The position numbers and the translations under genes are program-made. Below, piece by piece: positions 53,800-62,019 of a DNA stretch of 64,000 nucleotides. This stretch comes from Myxococcota bacterium (GTDB lineage Bacteria > Myxococcota_A > UBA9160 > UBA4427), in NCBI GenBank assembly GCA_029243605.1, contig JAQWRT010000045.1:62001-126000 (forward strand), read 5' to 3'. The stretch's first letter is position 1, and each line of letters starts with the position of its first letter. Under the pieces are notes generated by a model. That model made no database searches, had not been told where the DNA came from, and saw only the letters and a program-made list of their open reading frames with translations.

Positions 53800-56031
53800 C
53801 TAGCTAGCATCGAGCGCCAGCCGCTCCCTGAGGAACTTCGTGGCTTCGGGTCCGCCTCCGAAGCGCGCGGCCCTCACCGCCAGGGCCCGGGCGGCCTCGG
53901 CTCGACCCGCCTCGGCCTCCAGCTGTGCAAGCCTCAGAGCAGCGCCACCATGGTAGGGCTCGCGCTCGAGAGCCGCGCGCAAGAGCGCAGCGCCCTCGTC
54001 CGCACGACTCGCCTGGGAGAGAACCTCCGCCGCTGCCAGTAAGGCCGAAACATCCCGCGGCTGAATCTCGGCCAATCTCTTGTAAACTCGAATCGCGGAA
54101 TCCGTCTCCCCGCTCTGCGCGTGAGCCTGGGCAAGAGCCTCGAGCGCCATGGGCTCGTCCGCATCCAATTCGAGGGCCCGGTCATAGGCAATTTTCGCCG
54201 CCGAGGCCTCTCCCAACTCCGAGAGGAGGAACCCCTCGAGCCCACGAAGGCCCGCCGAAGAGGGGTTCGCTTCGAGGGTCTCAGCCAGTTGCGACTGGGC
54301 AGACTCGGGCTGGTCGCTTGCTAGTAGCGCGAGCAACAGACTTTTGAGGATCGGCAAATTCTCGGGCGACGATAAATCGAGAGTGCTCGACTGGAGAATC
54401 ATCTCCGCCACGGCGGGCTCCCCCCCCCTATGTCGCGCGCCTTCGATGAAGATCAGCGAAGCTCGGGTTCGAAATTCGGAGGACGGGGCAAAACGAGAAA
54501 GGTGACCCGGTACTGAACCCTCGGTCTGCCCAAGTCGCTCCATCAGTGCGAGTTCGAGCAGCGCCTCCTCAAATTCGGGAGGAGTCTTCTCGGAATCGTG
54601 GCGGAGCACGGTCAGCGCCTCACCGTAGGCCCCCTCGGCGAAATAGAGCCGGGCAAGACGCAAGCGAGAGTCCGTCTCAGAGGCTCCGGCGCGCATGGAG
54701 TAGCGGTATTCGTCGATCGCCCTTGGAAAATCTCCGAGTTCCTCGGCGGAGAGCCCTACGAGGTAACGCACCACGAAGTTATTGGGCCAGAGAACCAGCC
54801 CCTGATCGAAGTGCTCGAGGGCCTTGGCGTAATCCTCTTGCTCGAAATAAGCCCTACCCCTGATCATTTCCTTGTGCGGCTCTGAGGCCATCCTATCGGC
54901 CAGGGCAAGGACGTCGTCCACTTTCCCCGCAACAGCCAACGCATCGCCATAAGCAAAGAGTAACTCGGGGTCGCGCTCACCCCGAATCTCGATGGTCTTT
55001 TCGAAACTCGCGAGCCCCTCCTCGGTCTTTCCGTGGGAAATCTGGAAAGCGGCCAAGTCCCAGAGCGCCTGGGCCGCCAGGGTGGGCTGCTCGAATTTCG
55101 TTGCTTCGCCAAGCAAGGCCTCGGCTTGATCGACCCTACCGATCACATCAAAACGGCGGGCGAGAGCGATGCGGATAGCCCGGTTCCTGGGATTGAAATC
55201 GAGTGCCGCTTCGATGATCTCGTTCGATCTGGCGATCTCCCCCCTTTCGTCGAGGAGTTCAACAACTTCGCTCACCAGGACATCGTTTCCGGGGTGGCGC
55301 TCAAGGCACTCCAAGTAAATTTCCTCGGCGCGCTCGGGTTCCCCCTTCTCGAAGGCGAATTTCCCACGAATCGCGCAATACCTTCCCGCGTCGTGCCCCA
55401 ACCCCATATCGACGAGTTCAAAGTGCTCGGCGGCGATCTCAATGGCCTCACCCGCCTCCTCGACGCGCTCCAGAGCGAGCAGAGCGAGCGCTCGGGCCAC
55501 GAGGCCGGCGCTGTCCTCGGGCATCAATTCCAACACCCGATCGGCATCCTCAAGGGCCTTGTCGTAGTCCTGGCGGCTGTTGATCAACGCCATGGCTCGA
55601 ATCGCGTAAGCCCCCGCCAGCTCCGGATTCACCTCGAGGGCCTGGCTCGCTCCTTCGATCGCGAGGGGGTAATTCATACTGCGCAGCCCCCCCGAAGCGA
55701 TCTCGACCGCAGCGACCCCCTTGTACAGGGGATCCTCCATCGCCTTGCGGAGAGCCCAAAGCGCGGGGGTGAGCCTGCCCGTCATGGACAGTGCACGGCC
55801 GTAAAGGTAGAGAACCTCGGGATCCTCGCGCCCACCCTCTTCCTTCAAAAGAAGCCTGAGGGGCTCGATCGAATCTTCGAAGCGCCGCTGTTGCTGCAGG
55901 CTCTTCACATCCTCGATGGAGGGCGAACCGCCACAGCCGGCAACAAGCATGGCAAAAATGAGGACTGCGGCAGTGACCGCCTGCCACGGCAGCAGGCCGA
56001 TTCGGTTGACATCGACAAGACTTGCTCTCAT
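53800..56031 (-). CDS. TPR-repeat lipoprotein
   Basis: A 743-residue protein from MRASLVDVNRIGLLPW; the track's start at 56145 is rejected because the signal peptide begins at the ATG at 56031. The signal ends in a lipobox, LVAGCGGS, so the mature protein would be lipid-anchored at Cys. About 15 or more tetratricopeptide units follow (for example YLYGRALSMTGRLTPALWALRKA and ALAQAHAQSGETDSAIRVYKRLAEIQP). Such proteins are scaffolds, for instance in polysaccharide export. A run of nine G lies inside the gene. Promoter shared with the divergent 56116 gene. Confidence 0.88.
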   Translation of the reverse strand: MRASLVDVNRIGLLPWQAVTAAVLIFAMLVAGCGGSPSIEDVKSLQQQRRFEDSIEPLRLLLKEEGGREDPEVLYLYGRALSMTGRLTPALWALRKAMEDPLYKGVAAVEIASGGLRSMNYPLAIEGASQALEVNPELAGAYAIRAMALINSRQDYDKALEDADRVLELMPEDSAGLVARALALLALERVEEAGEAIEIAAEHFELVDMGLGHDAGRYCAIRGKFAFEKGEPERAEEIYLECLERHPGNDVLVSEVVELLDERGEIARSNEIIEAALDFNPRNRAIRIALARRFDVIGRVDQAEALLGEATKFEQPTLAAQALWDLAAFQISHGKTEEGLASFEKTIEIRGERDPELLFAYGDALAVAGKVDDVLALADRMASEPHKEMIRGRAYFEQEDYAKALEHFDQGLVLWPNNFVVRYLVGLSAEELGDFPRAIDEYRYSMRAGASETDSRLRLARLYFAEGAYGEALTVLRHDSEKTPPEFEEALLELALMERLGQTEGSVPGHLSRFAPSSEFRTRASLIFIEGARHRGGEPAVAEMILQSSTLDLSSPENLPILKSLLLALLASDQPESAQSQLAETLEANPSSAGLRGLEGFLLSELGEASAAKIAYDRALELDADEPMALEALAQAHAQSGETDSAIRVYKRLAEIQPRDVSALLAAAEVLSQASRADEGAALLRAALEREPYHGGAALRLAQLEAEAGRAEAARALAVRAARFGGGPEATKFLRERLALDAS
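54420..54428 (-). repeat. Nine-base G tract in the TPR lipoprotein gene
   Basis: The minus strand reads AGGGGGGGGGAG within codons for Arg-Gly-Gly-Glu. Homopolymeric G tracts of this length in coding DNA can slip. It lies in the middle of the gene. Confidence 0.9.
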
Positions 56032-56115
56032 AGAACAGAGCCTAGCCCAGGGTCCGGATTTCGCGCGAGTCTGAAAACCCGAATCGACATGCGGTGTGCT
56101 AGCCTCGCCGATCCT

Positions 56116-57531
56116 ATGAGCCAGATCCGCAAGATTTTGGGTCAACGCTGGCCGTGGTTCGCCGCGGCCGGATTAGTCGTCGCCCTTTACCTCGCCCAAT
56201 TCGTCCGAATCTCCTTGGAGCTCCCCGCACCGGAGCGGCCCAACGGGACCGTGGCCGACATCGAGAAACTCTCGGATCGCGACGATGTCAACGTGCTCTT
56301 CATTTTGGTCGACACCCTCCGTGCGGACCGTCTGAGCACCTACGGGTACGAAAGGCCGACGGCGCCCTTTCTCGATAAACTGGCCGAGAACGGGGTGTTA
56401 TTCGGTAGCCACCTTGCCCAGTCCTCTTGGACCAAATGCTCCATGGCGTCCCTGTGGACCGGGCTCTACCCGGTGCGTGCCGGGGTCACCCGCTTCGAGC
56501 ACGTCCTCTCTCAGGACGCCCGGATGCCCGCCGAGATCCTCTCCGAAAACGGCTTCTTCACCGCCGGCCTCTACCGCAACGGGTGGGTAGAGGGCTACTT
56601 CGGATTCGATCAGGGCTTTGAGGTCTACACGCGGCCGACGAGTAAGCTCGTGGACGCCTCCATCCGGCTGGCAAACCCCACCCTGAAGGGGGGGGGAACC
56701 GACGAAGACGCGGTCCTGGCCGCCATGGAATTTCTTCGCATCTATGGCGATGAACGCTGGTTTCTTTACTTGCACCTGATGGACGTGCACGAGTACCTCT
56801 ACGACGAGGATTCAGCCCAGTTCGGCACGGATTACTCCTCGGTCTACGACAACTCGGTTCTCCGAACCAATCTAGTCATGGACGAGTTCTACAAGTATCT
56901 GGAGCGGGAGGGCTACCTGGAGAACACCCTGATCGTGATCACGTCGGACCATGGGGAAGCTTTCGGAGAACGCGGCTCTGAGGGCCACGCGCGCGCGGTC
57001 TATCGCGAAACCACCGAGGTGCCGATGATCATGAGCCTTCCCTTCAAGATCCCCGGCGGAGTGGTCGTCGACCAACGTACCCAGAATGTTGATGTCTGGC
57101 CCACTATTCTCGACCTCCTCGGCATCGAGGGTCTGGGCGAAGTGGACGGCAAGTCCCAGGTTCCCGCTCTGCTCGCTGCAGCGCGCAACGAATCACTCGA
57201 CGATGATGGCACTTCCTTCGCTCACCTCGATCAGAACTGGGGTCGACGCGGGGCCAATATCGCCGACAACGTAGCCGTGCTCAAAGACGGCTATCGCTAC
57301 ATGCAAGAGAAAAAACCCGACGGCAGCCTGAAGGAAGAACTCTTCAATTCCCGAGAGGACGCCGCAGAACTCACCGACCTCATCAACGACGACGCCGAGA
57401 CCACCGAACGCCTTCGAGGCCTCGCCGAGGGGTACTTGGAGCGGACGCCGCCCTGGGACATCCCCGATATGCTCGAGATCGACGAGATCCAGCTCAACCA
57501 ACTGCGAGCGCTCGGCTACTCGATTCCCTGA
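56116..57531 (+). CDS. Sulfatase-like membrane enzyme lacking the CxPxR formylglycine motif
   Basis: The real gene is 471 residues from the ATG at 56116 (MSQIRKILGQRWPWFAA); the track's first 361 residues are shadow of the TPR gene. After one membrane helix comes an alkaline-phosphatase-fold domain: VLFILVDTLRADRLSTYGY (metal Asp), SSWTKCSMASLWTGLYP at the active-site position, LYLHLMDVHEYLYDE, and ITSDHGEAFGERG. The active-site loop has T106-K-C108-S instead of C/S-x-P-x-R. Relatives with the 'SWTxPSxASLxTG' loop use Thr or Ser and may be phospho- or sulfotransferases; the Cys here replaces the Pro. A nine-base G tract is in the gene. Confidence 0.85.
   Translation: MSQIRKILGQRWPWFAAAGLVVALYLAQFVRISLELPAPERPNGTVADIEKLSDRDDVNVLFILVDTLRADRLSTYGYERPTAPFLDKLAENGVLFGSHLAQSSWTKCSMASLWTGLYPVRAGVTRFEHVLSQDARMPAEILSENGFFTAGLYRNGWVEGYFGFDQGFEVYTRPTSKLVDASIRLANPTLKGGGTDEDAVLAAMEFLRIYGDERWFLYLHLMDVHEYLYDEDSAQFGTDYSSVYDNSVLRTNLVMDEFYKYLEREGYLENTLIVITSDHGEAFGERGSEGHARAVYRETTEVPMIMSLPFKIPGGVVVDQRTQNVDVWPTILDLLGIEGLGEVDGKSQVPALLAAARNESLDDDGTSFAHLDQNWGRRGANIADNVAVLKDGYRYMQEKKPDGSLKEELFNSREDAAELTDLINDDAETTERLRGLAEGYLERTPPWDIPDMLEIDEIQLNQLRALGYSIP
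56688..56696 (+). repeat. Nine-base G tract in the sulfatase-like gene
   Basis: AAGGGGGGGGGAACC encodes Lys-Gly-Gly-Gly-Thr (NPTLKGGGTDED). A change of one base would truncate the protein. The neighbouring divergent gene has a similar tract. Confidence 0.9.
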
Positions 57532-57574
57532 ACGAACCCCGTAGAGAATCGTGCGCAAGGCGCTCCGGGAGGCG

Positions 57575-60502
57575 CTAGAAGTTCAGCGCGAAGTCGATCC
57601 CGAAGGAGCGCGGCTCCCCGACGAAATTAAGAATCACACTGTTGAACGCAGTGGCGTCGAAAGCGTAACTCTTGTACCGCTGATCTGTCAGATTTCGCCC
57701 CCACAACGAAACTTCAGCCGTGGAGTCCGCGTTGCGGTAACTCAGTCTCAAGCTGTGGATCGCGTAGGCTGGCTGGCCCAGAGTCAGTTCGGGAAGTTTG
57801 CCGAACCCGCCTTGACTGTTCTTAGCGACACCGATGCCATTGCTCGGATCGAAGTAGAGATCGTCCGTCCAAGCGAAATCGTAGCGGGGAATCACGACGC
57901 CAAGGCTGCCCAGGTCGAAATACCACTCCACCGTGGCGCTTATCTTGTAATTGGGCGAATTGGGAAGGCTGTTTCCGCTGTAATCAATGATATCCGTGAC
58001 GACGCCCTCCCCGACCACCAGAGCCGTCCGGCGATTGGTGAAATCGAGGAAGCGGCTCTGCAGCCAACTGAAACGCCCTGTGATGGCCAGCCCCGACCAC
58101 TCGTCGGCGATGAGGTCACGGAGAGGCTCGGCGGTGAAGTTGAACTCAGCTCCGTATTGCTCGCTTTCCGCGGCATTCTTGATGGCCAAAGACGGGGGGC
58201 GACCGTACTGATCGTCAAAAAGAAAGACCTGGTAGTTGTTGTACTCGTAGTAGAAGACCGATGCGTCCATGGACAGCCGACTGTCGAGGAAAACCCCCCG
58301 GAACCCCGCCTCGATGGCATCGATACTCTCGGGGTCAGCGGGCGGATCGTTTATATCGATGCTGTTGAAGTGCCCCGCTTTGAACCCGTGTCCGTATTTC
58401 CAGTAGATGGCCATGGAGTCATCCACCCGGTAGGTGAGACTGATCGTTCCCGTCGGCTCACTCCACGTTTTGCTCCGAATCTCGCTCTGCCTGATTCCAC
58501 CCCGGTCGATGAAAAGACCGAAGTCCTTACTCTCCCAGTTGTAGCGGGCGCCGACTTCGAGAATCAGATCTTCAACGAATTCCCATGAAAAACCGGCATT
58601 GAAAGCGAAAGCCGTCGTCTTCTGGTCGAAAGATCGTATCCATACCTGGCTAACCCCGGGAACAAGAGGCGATCGAATGAACTGCTGATTCTCAAATTTC
58701 AGATCCTCGTAGAGGAAATAACCACCCCCGGTCAAAGTGAAAAGACCCGCGTCGTCTTCGTACGCGACTTGGGCTTCCTGTGAAAACTGCCAGGCCGAAT
58801 CCGTCAACACCGCTTCGAAGAGTTCCAACGAGGTGAAGTCCTGATCGGTTTCACGAAAGCGGTCGTAGCCCTCGTAACCCGAAATTAAATGCACCTCGAC
58901 GCTATCGAAATAGAGCTTTCCGTTGAGAGAGGTGCCCCATGTGTCGAGTTTTGTCTGGCCCACTCGATTGTAGTCACCACGATAGGGTCCTGTATCGAGC
59001 GGCCTGCTTCGCGACAGGTCTTTTTGGAGGGTCGCGATCGCCTCGTTCTTCGCCTCCTGGACAAGCGGGTCATTGCCCGTCGCAGTGCTCTTGTCGATAT
59101 TTCTTGCTGCGGCGGCCCGCTCAAAGAGAGCGGTCATATCTGACGCAATGTCGCGCTCGGTGTAGAACCCCGAGATGGCGCTGCCTGCGGCCCCACCCAT
59201 TTGAGACTCAGACTGAGGGTTTTCGATGACACCGACGTTCCAGCCGTTGCCCGGCTCCACCTGAGGCCGGGCGGTCCCCATGGCCTGCCCCAGGGTCGAT
59301 TGCTGGTCAACGCGCCCCCCGTGCATGTTCAGAATCCAGTCCATATCCACCGGGCCGTCTAGGGGCTGGTAGCGGATCTGGTTGCGAACACCCCAATTCC
59401 CCTTGTCTCCCACCGCGGAGGGGAGACCTTCGGGCGTTGGGTCGCGTTGGAACAGAGGAATGTCGAGATTGCCACAGAGCGAAATGTCTTCCGGCATCAA
59501 AGAAGGCAGTGGCACCTGATCAAAGAACGGGAAAGTACCCGTAAAGTTTTGCTTCCTGTCGTCCACGGGGGGCAGGCCTCCGCACCCATTATACTGGTAG
59601 GGATCGTTGGCCTGGAGCCGAAAAGCCATACGCGTGGAAAGTTCGTCTTCTATGATGGGCATCTCGATGGCGCCCTCGTAGGACTGAATCAGCGCATTGC
59701 GAGCATCATCGCTCTGGTAGCGCCCGGTAGTTGTCTTCAGATCGGCTGAAAAATTCCCGGTGGGTTTGCGCGAAGAGATTTTAATTGCTCCCGCCGTCGC
59801 GTTGCGTCCGCTCCCCCCGCCCTGGGGACCGCGCAAGACCTCGATCCCCTCGACATCAAAAATCTGCCCCAGCTGAATCGCCGGGGAGTTAAGCGCCACG
59901 CCATCCTGATAAATCGCCACGGCGCTGGCCGCATTGGCGCTGAAATCTGCCAGGCCTACGCCGCGAATGAAGAAGTTGGCGCTCGTCGCACCCGAGACCC
60001 GGATCTCGAGATTGGGCGTCACCTGGGAGATATCAGCGATGTCACTCACGCCGAGGGCATCCAAGTCAGCGGAATCAAAGGCCGTGACCGATTCCGCCGT
60101 GTCCATCTCGACGGCCTGGCCGCGCTTGCCGCTGATCTCCATGGTTTCAATCCCAGAGAGGGAATCAAACTCATCCTCTTCGCTTTCATCGAGGGGCTCA
60201 AACTCCGCAGCATCGAGTTGCGCGTCCTCGTAGGAAGCCGCCGACGTTTGGGGGGCGACGCTTTCGCCCTCCAAGGGGGCGGGCTGGGCGGATACCACTC
60301 CGGGCATCAGCCCGAGGAAAAGCGCCCCAATGCCCAGGACCAAGCGACAGCGCCATGTCGCCGGGGCGCTTTGTTTTCCAACCCGAGTCCCTGCTCCGAT
60401 CGTCCTCTTCCCAACCGATCCCGTAATCGAGCGAGCGACAGGCGGGCAAACTCCACCATCGCCAACCGGCCACGGCAGGCCCAACACGAACCGCTCGCTC
60501 AT
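57575..60502 (-). CDS. TonB-dependent outer-membrane receptor
   Basis: A 975-residue receptor. The ATG at 60502 has GGAG eight bases upstream, although a long basic leader precedes the hydrophobic signal (CRLVLGIGALFLGLMPGVVSA). An acidic stretch (EFEPLDESEEDEFDSL) leads to IETMEISGKRG, a TonB-box-like segment, and the plug domain with VTPNLEIRVSGATSANFFIRGVG and EVLRGPQGGGSGRNATAGAI. The barrel ends in LNF with a terminal Phe. Substrate unknown: plug and barrel resemble the large marine 'iron/complex-compound' receptors that also import small organic molecules. It diverges from the barrel gene at 60659. Confidence 0.94.
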   Translation of the reverse strand: MSERFVLGLPWPVGDGGVCPPVARSITGSVGKRTIGAGTRVGKQSAPATWRCRLVLGIGALFLGLMPGVVSAQPAPLEGESVAPQTSAASYEDAQLDAAEFEPLDESEEDEFDSLSGIETMEISGKRGQAVEMDTAESVTAFDSADLDALGVSDIADISQVTPNLEIRVSGATSANFFIRGVGLADFSANAASAVAIYQDGVALNSPAIQLGQIFDVEGIEVLRGPQGGGSGRNATAGAIKISSRKPTGNFSADLKTTTGRYQSDDARNALIQSYEGAIEMPIIEDELSTRMAFRLQANDPYQYNGCGGLPPVDDRKQNFTGTFPFFDQVPLPSLMPEDISLCGNLDIPLFQRDPTPEGLPSAVGDKGNWGVRNQIRYQPLDGPVDMDWILNMHGGRVDQQSTLGQAMGTARPQVEPGNGWNVGVIENPQSESQMGGAAGSAISGFYTERDIASDMTALFERAAAARNIDKSTATGNDPLVQEAKNEAIATLQKDLSRSRPLDTGPYRGDYNRVGQTKLDTWGTSLNGKLYFDSVEVHLISGYEGYDRFRETDQDFTSLELFEAVLTDSAWQFSQEAQVAYEDDAGLFTLTGGGYFLYEDLKFENQQFIRSPLVPGVSQVWIRSFDQKTTAFAFNAGFSWEFVEDLILEVGARYNWESKDFGLFIDRGGIRQSEIRSKTWSEPTGTISLTYRVDDSMAIYWKYGHGFKAGHFNSIDINDPPADPESIDAIEAGFRGVFLDSRLSMDASVFYYEYNNYQVFLFDDQYGRPPSLAIKNAAESEQYGAEFNFTAEPLRDLIADEWSGLAITGRFSWLQSRFLDFTNRRTALVVGEGVVTDIIDYSGNSLPNSPNYKISATVEWYFDLGSLGVVIPRYDFAWTDDLYFDPSNGIGVAKNSQGGFGKLPELTLGQPAYAIHSLRLSYRNADSTAEVSLWGRNLTDQRYKSYAFDATAFNSVILNFVGEPRSFGIDFALNF

Positions 60503-60658
60503 TTCGTTTTCTCCACGCCTCGAAACCCGAAGGAGGCGATTCTCGTCTGGGTAGGGTTCCAGCGAATTGGGTCAGTACGTGTGCATATAGTCATGCGGGA
60601 GAACGCGCCTCTGGGTAGCTTGTTGCACCAAACGCGCTGAGGGGCCATCCTCGCGTGG

Positions 60659-61996
60659 ATGCATCAATTCGTCAAGAGACTCGAATCGAAAGTCGTGCGG
60701 GGGCTTTTTGTCCTCTGCCTCAGCTTAGCCACCAGTATCGGCTTGCCCGCCGCCGCCGAGAGTGAGAAGGCGTCTGCGAGCCTCTACCGCTGGGCGCCCG
60801 CGATCGCAATTCAAGGAGGAATTTTCGCTCAGTCGGCATCGGGCTCGATTACGGCGAGCGAGGTACTCGGCGCCCAAACTCCAACGGTCGAATTTCAGCC
60901 GGCTCCGATCTATATCACCAGTCCCTACCTGACTCGGTCGGGTCAGATGACGACCGGTGAAGGCGACCGAATGATGAACCCCTATTTTGGAGTCGCCGTA
61001 GAACTCATGTCGCCTGCGATTCGCGACTGCCACTTCTGTTCCGAAATCGGCAACCCCCGGCTCATGATACACGCCGACGTGGACTATGGGTTTGCCCTCG
61101 ACCGTAGTATCGCCACTACGGGCTCGGTGAGCGACACGATGACCTTCGCCAATCTCCCCAGCCAATACTATGCAGACAACACGACGAACGGCAGTTTGAC
61201 GTATAACGAAACGAGCTTCCTCGGCCAGGGAGCGCACGTTCGTGTCAAGACCGAGGCACTCGTCGTCGCCGCAGGGGCTGGCATCGCCTTTACTTTCAAA
61301 GTCGGGGGTCGAACATTCAGGCTCAAACCGAGCTTCGAATATATGCGCGAGGAACTCCAGGTGTCGGGCCGGCTGCGAAGGGCAACTCAAGTGTCCAACA
61401 GCGTCCTTCCCCGTAACCTCGAGAATTATGTACCGGTGGGACTCTTCCAGCCGGGAACCGGTCCCAATAATAACCTCATCTACGCTCCCAATGGCGACCC
61501 GTGCTACGTCAATGGAACGTGCGTTTTCGTGCCGGTAGGGCAAACCCAAAACGTTTTCGACGGAACATCTATCCCCCAATTGTCCGACGACGCCACCCCC
61601 ACGGACGCAGGCTTCCGTGAGATCGAGTTGGACATCCGAAACTCAAAGGTCTACCACGGCATCGGCCCCGGTCTCGAACTCGAGTTGGATACGGGTCGGC
61701 TTGGCGAGTTTCAAGTCTCTCTCTATGGCGGCTTGCGCGCCTACCGGTTCATGGGAGACCTAGAACTGGATGGACGGGCCCAGAACGATGCCCAGACCAA
61801 CAACTACACGACCGGGGACCCCATCACCGGCCCCTTTGGCCCCGGCTCCAACATCGAACGAAATAACGTCAACTACGAGCGCAACTGTGTCATCGGTGAC
61901 GCCAGTCAGTGCGAGTACGCCGATTTTCACTTCGAGAAGGAGCGCTGGGCCTATACGGGCCACTTGGGCATCCGGTTCCGCTGGTCGCCCGAATAG
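60659..61996 (+). CDS. Putative outer-membrane beta-barrel protein
   Basis: A 445-residue exported protein with a signal peptide (GLFVLCLSLATSIGLPAAA). The mature chain alternates hydrophobic and polar residues, with aromatic ends (for example YGGLRAYRFMGDLEL and GHLGIRFRWSPE), suggesting membrane strands. Two Cys pairs (CHFCSEIG and CYVNGTC) might be disulfides. I do not recognise the family. The divergent gene is a TonB-dependent receptor, with a 156-base gap; joint regulation is plausible. Confidence 0.75.
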   Translation: MHQFVKRLESKVVRGLFVLCLSLATSIGLPAAAESEKASASLYRWAPAIAIQGGIFAQSASGSITASEVLGAQTPTVEFQPAPIYITSPYLTRSGQMTTGEGDRMMNPYFGVAVELMSPAIRDCHFCSEIGNPRLMIHADVDYGFALDRSIATTGSVSDTMTFANLPSQYYADNTTNGSLTYNETSFLGQGAHVRVKTEALVVAAGAGIAFTFKVGGRTFRLKPSFEYMREELQVSGRLRRATQVSNSVLPRNLENYVPVGLFQPGTGPNNNLIYAPNGDPCYVNGTCVFVPVGQTQNVFDGTSIPQLSDDATPTDAGFREIELDIRNSKVYHGIGPGLELELDTGRLGEFQVSLYGGLRAYRFMGDLELDGRAQNDAQTNNYTTGDPITGPFGPGSNIERNNVNYERNCVIGDASQCEYADFHFEKERWAYTGHLGIRFRWSPE

Positions 61997-62019
61997 GGGA
62001 CAACTCCTATCCTCTCGCC

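Noticed and set aside
55033-56115. N-terminal 361 residues of the 832-aa ORF
   Set aside because: They lie antisense to the TPR lipoprotein and have no domain features; the sulfatase-like gene starts at 56116.
57551-58588. 345-aa plus-strand ORF
   Set aside because: Antisense to the TonB-dependent receptor barrel; the receptor frame is unambiguous.
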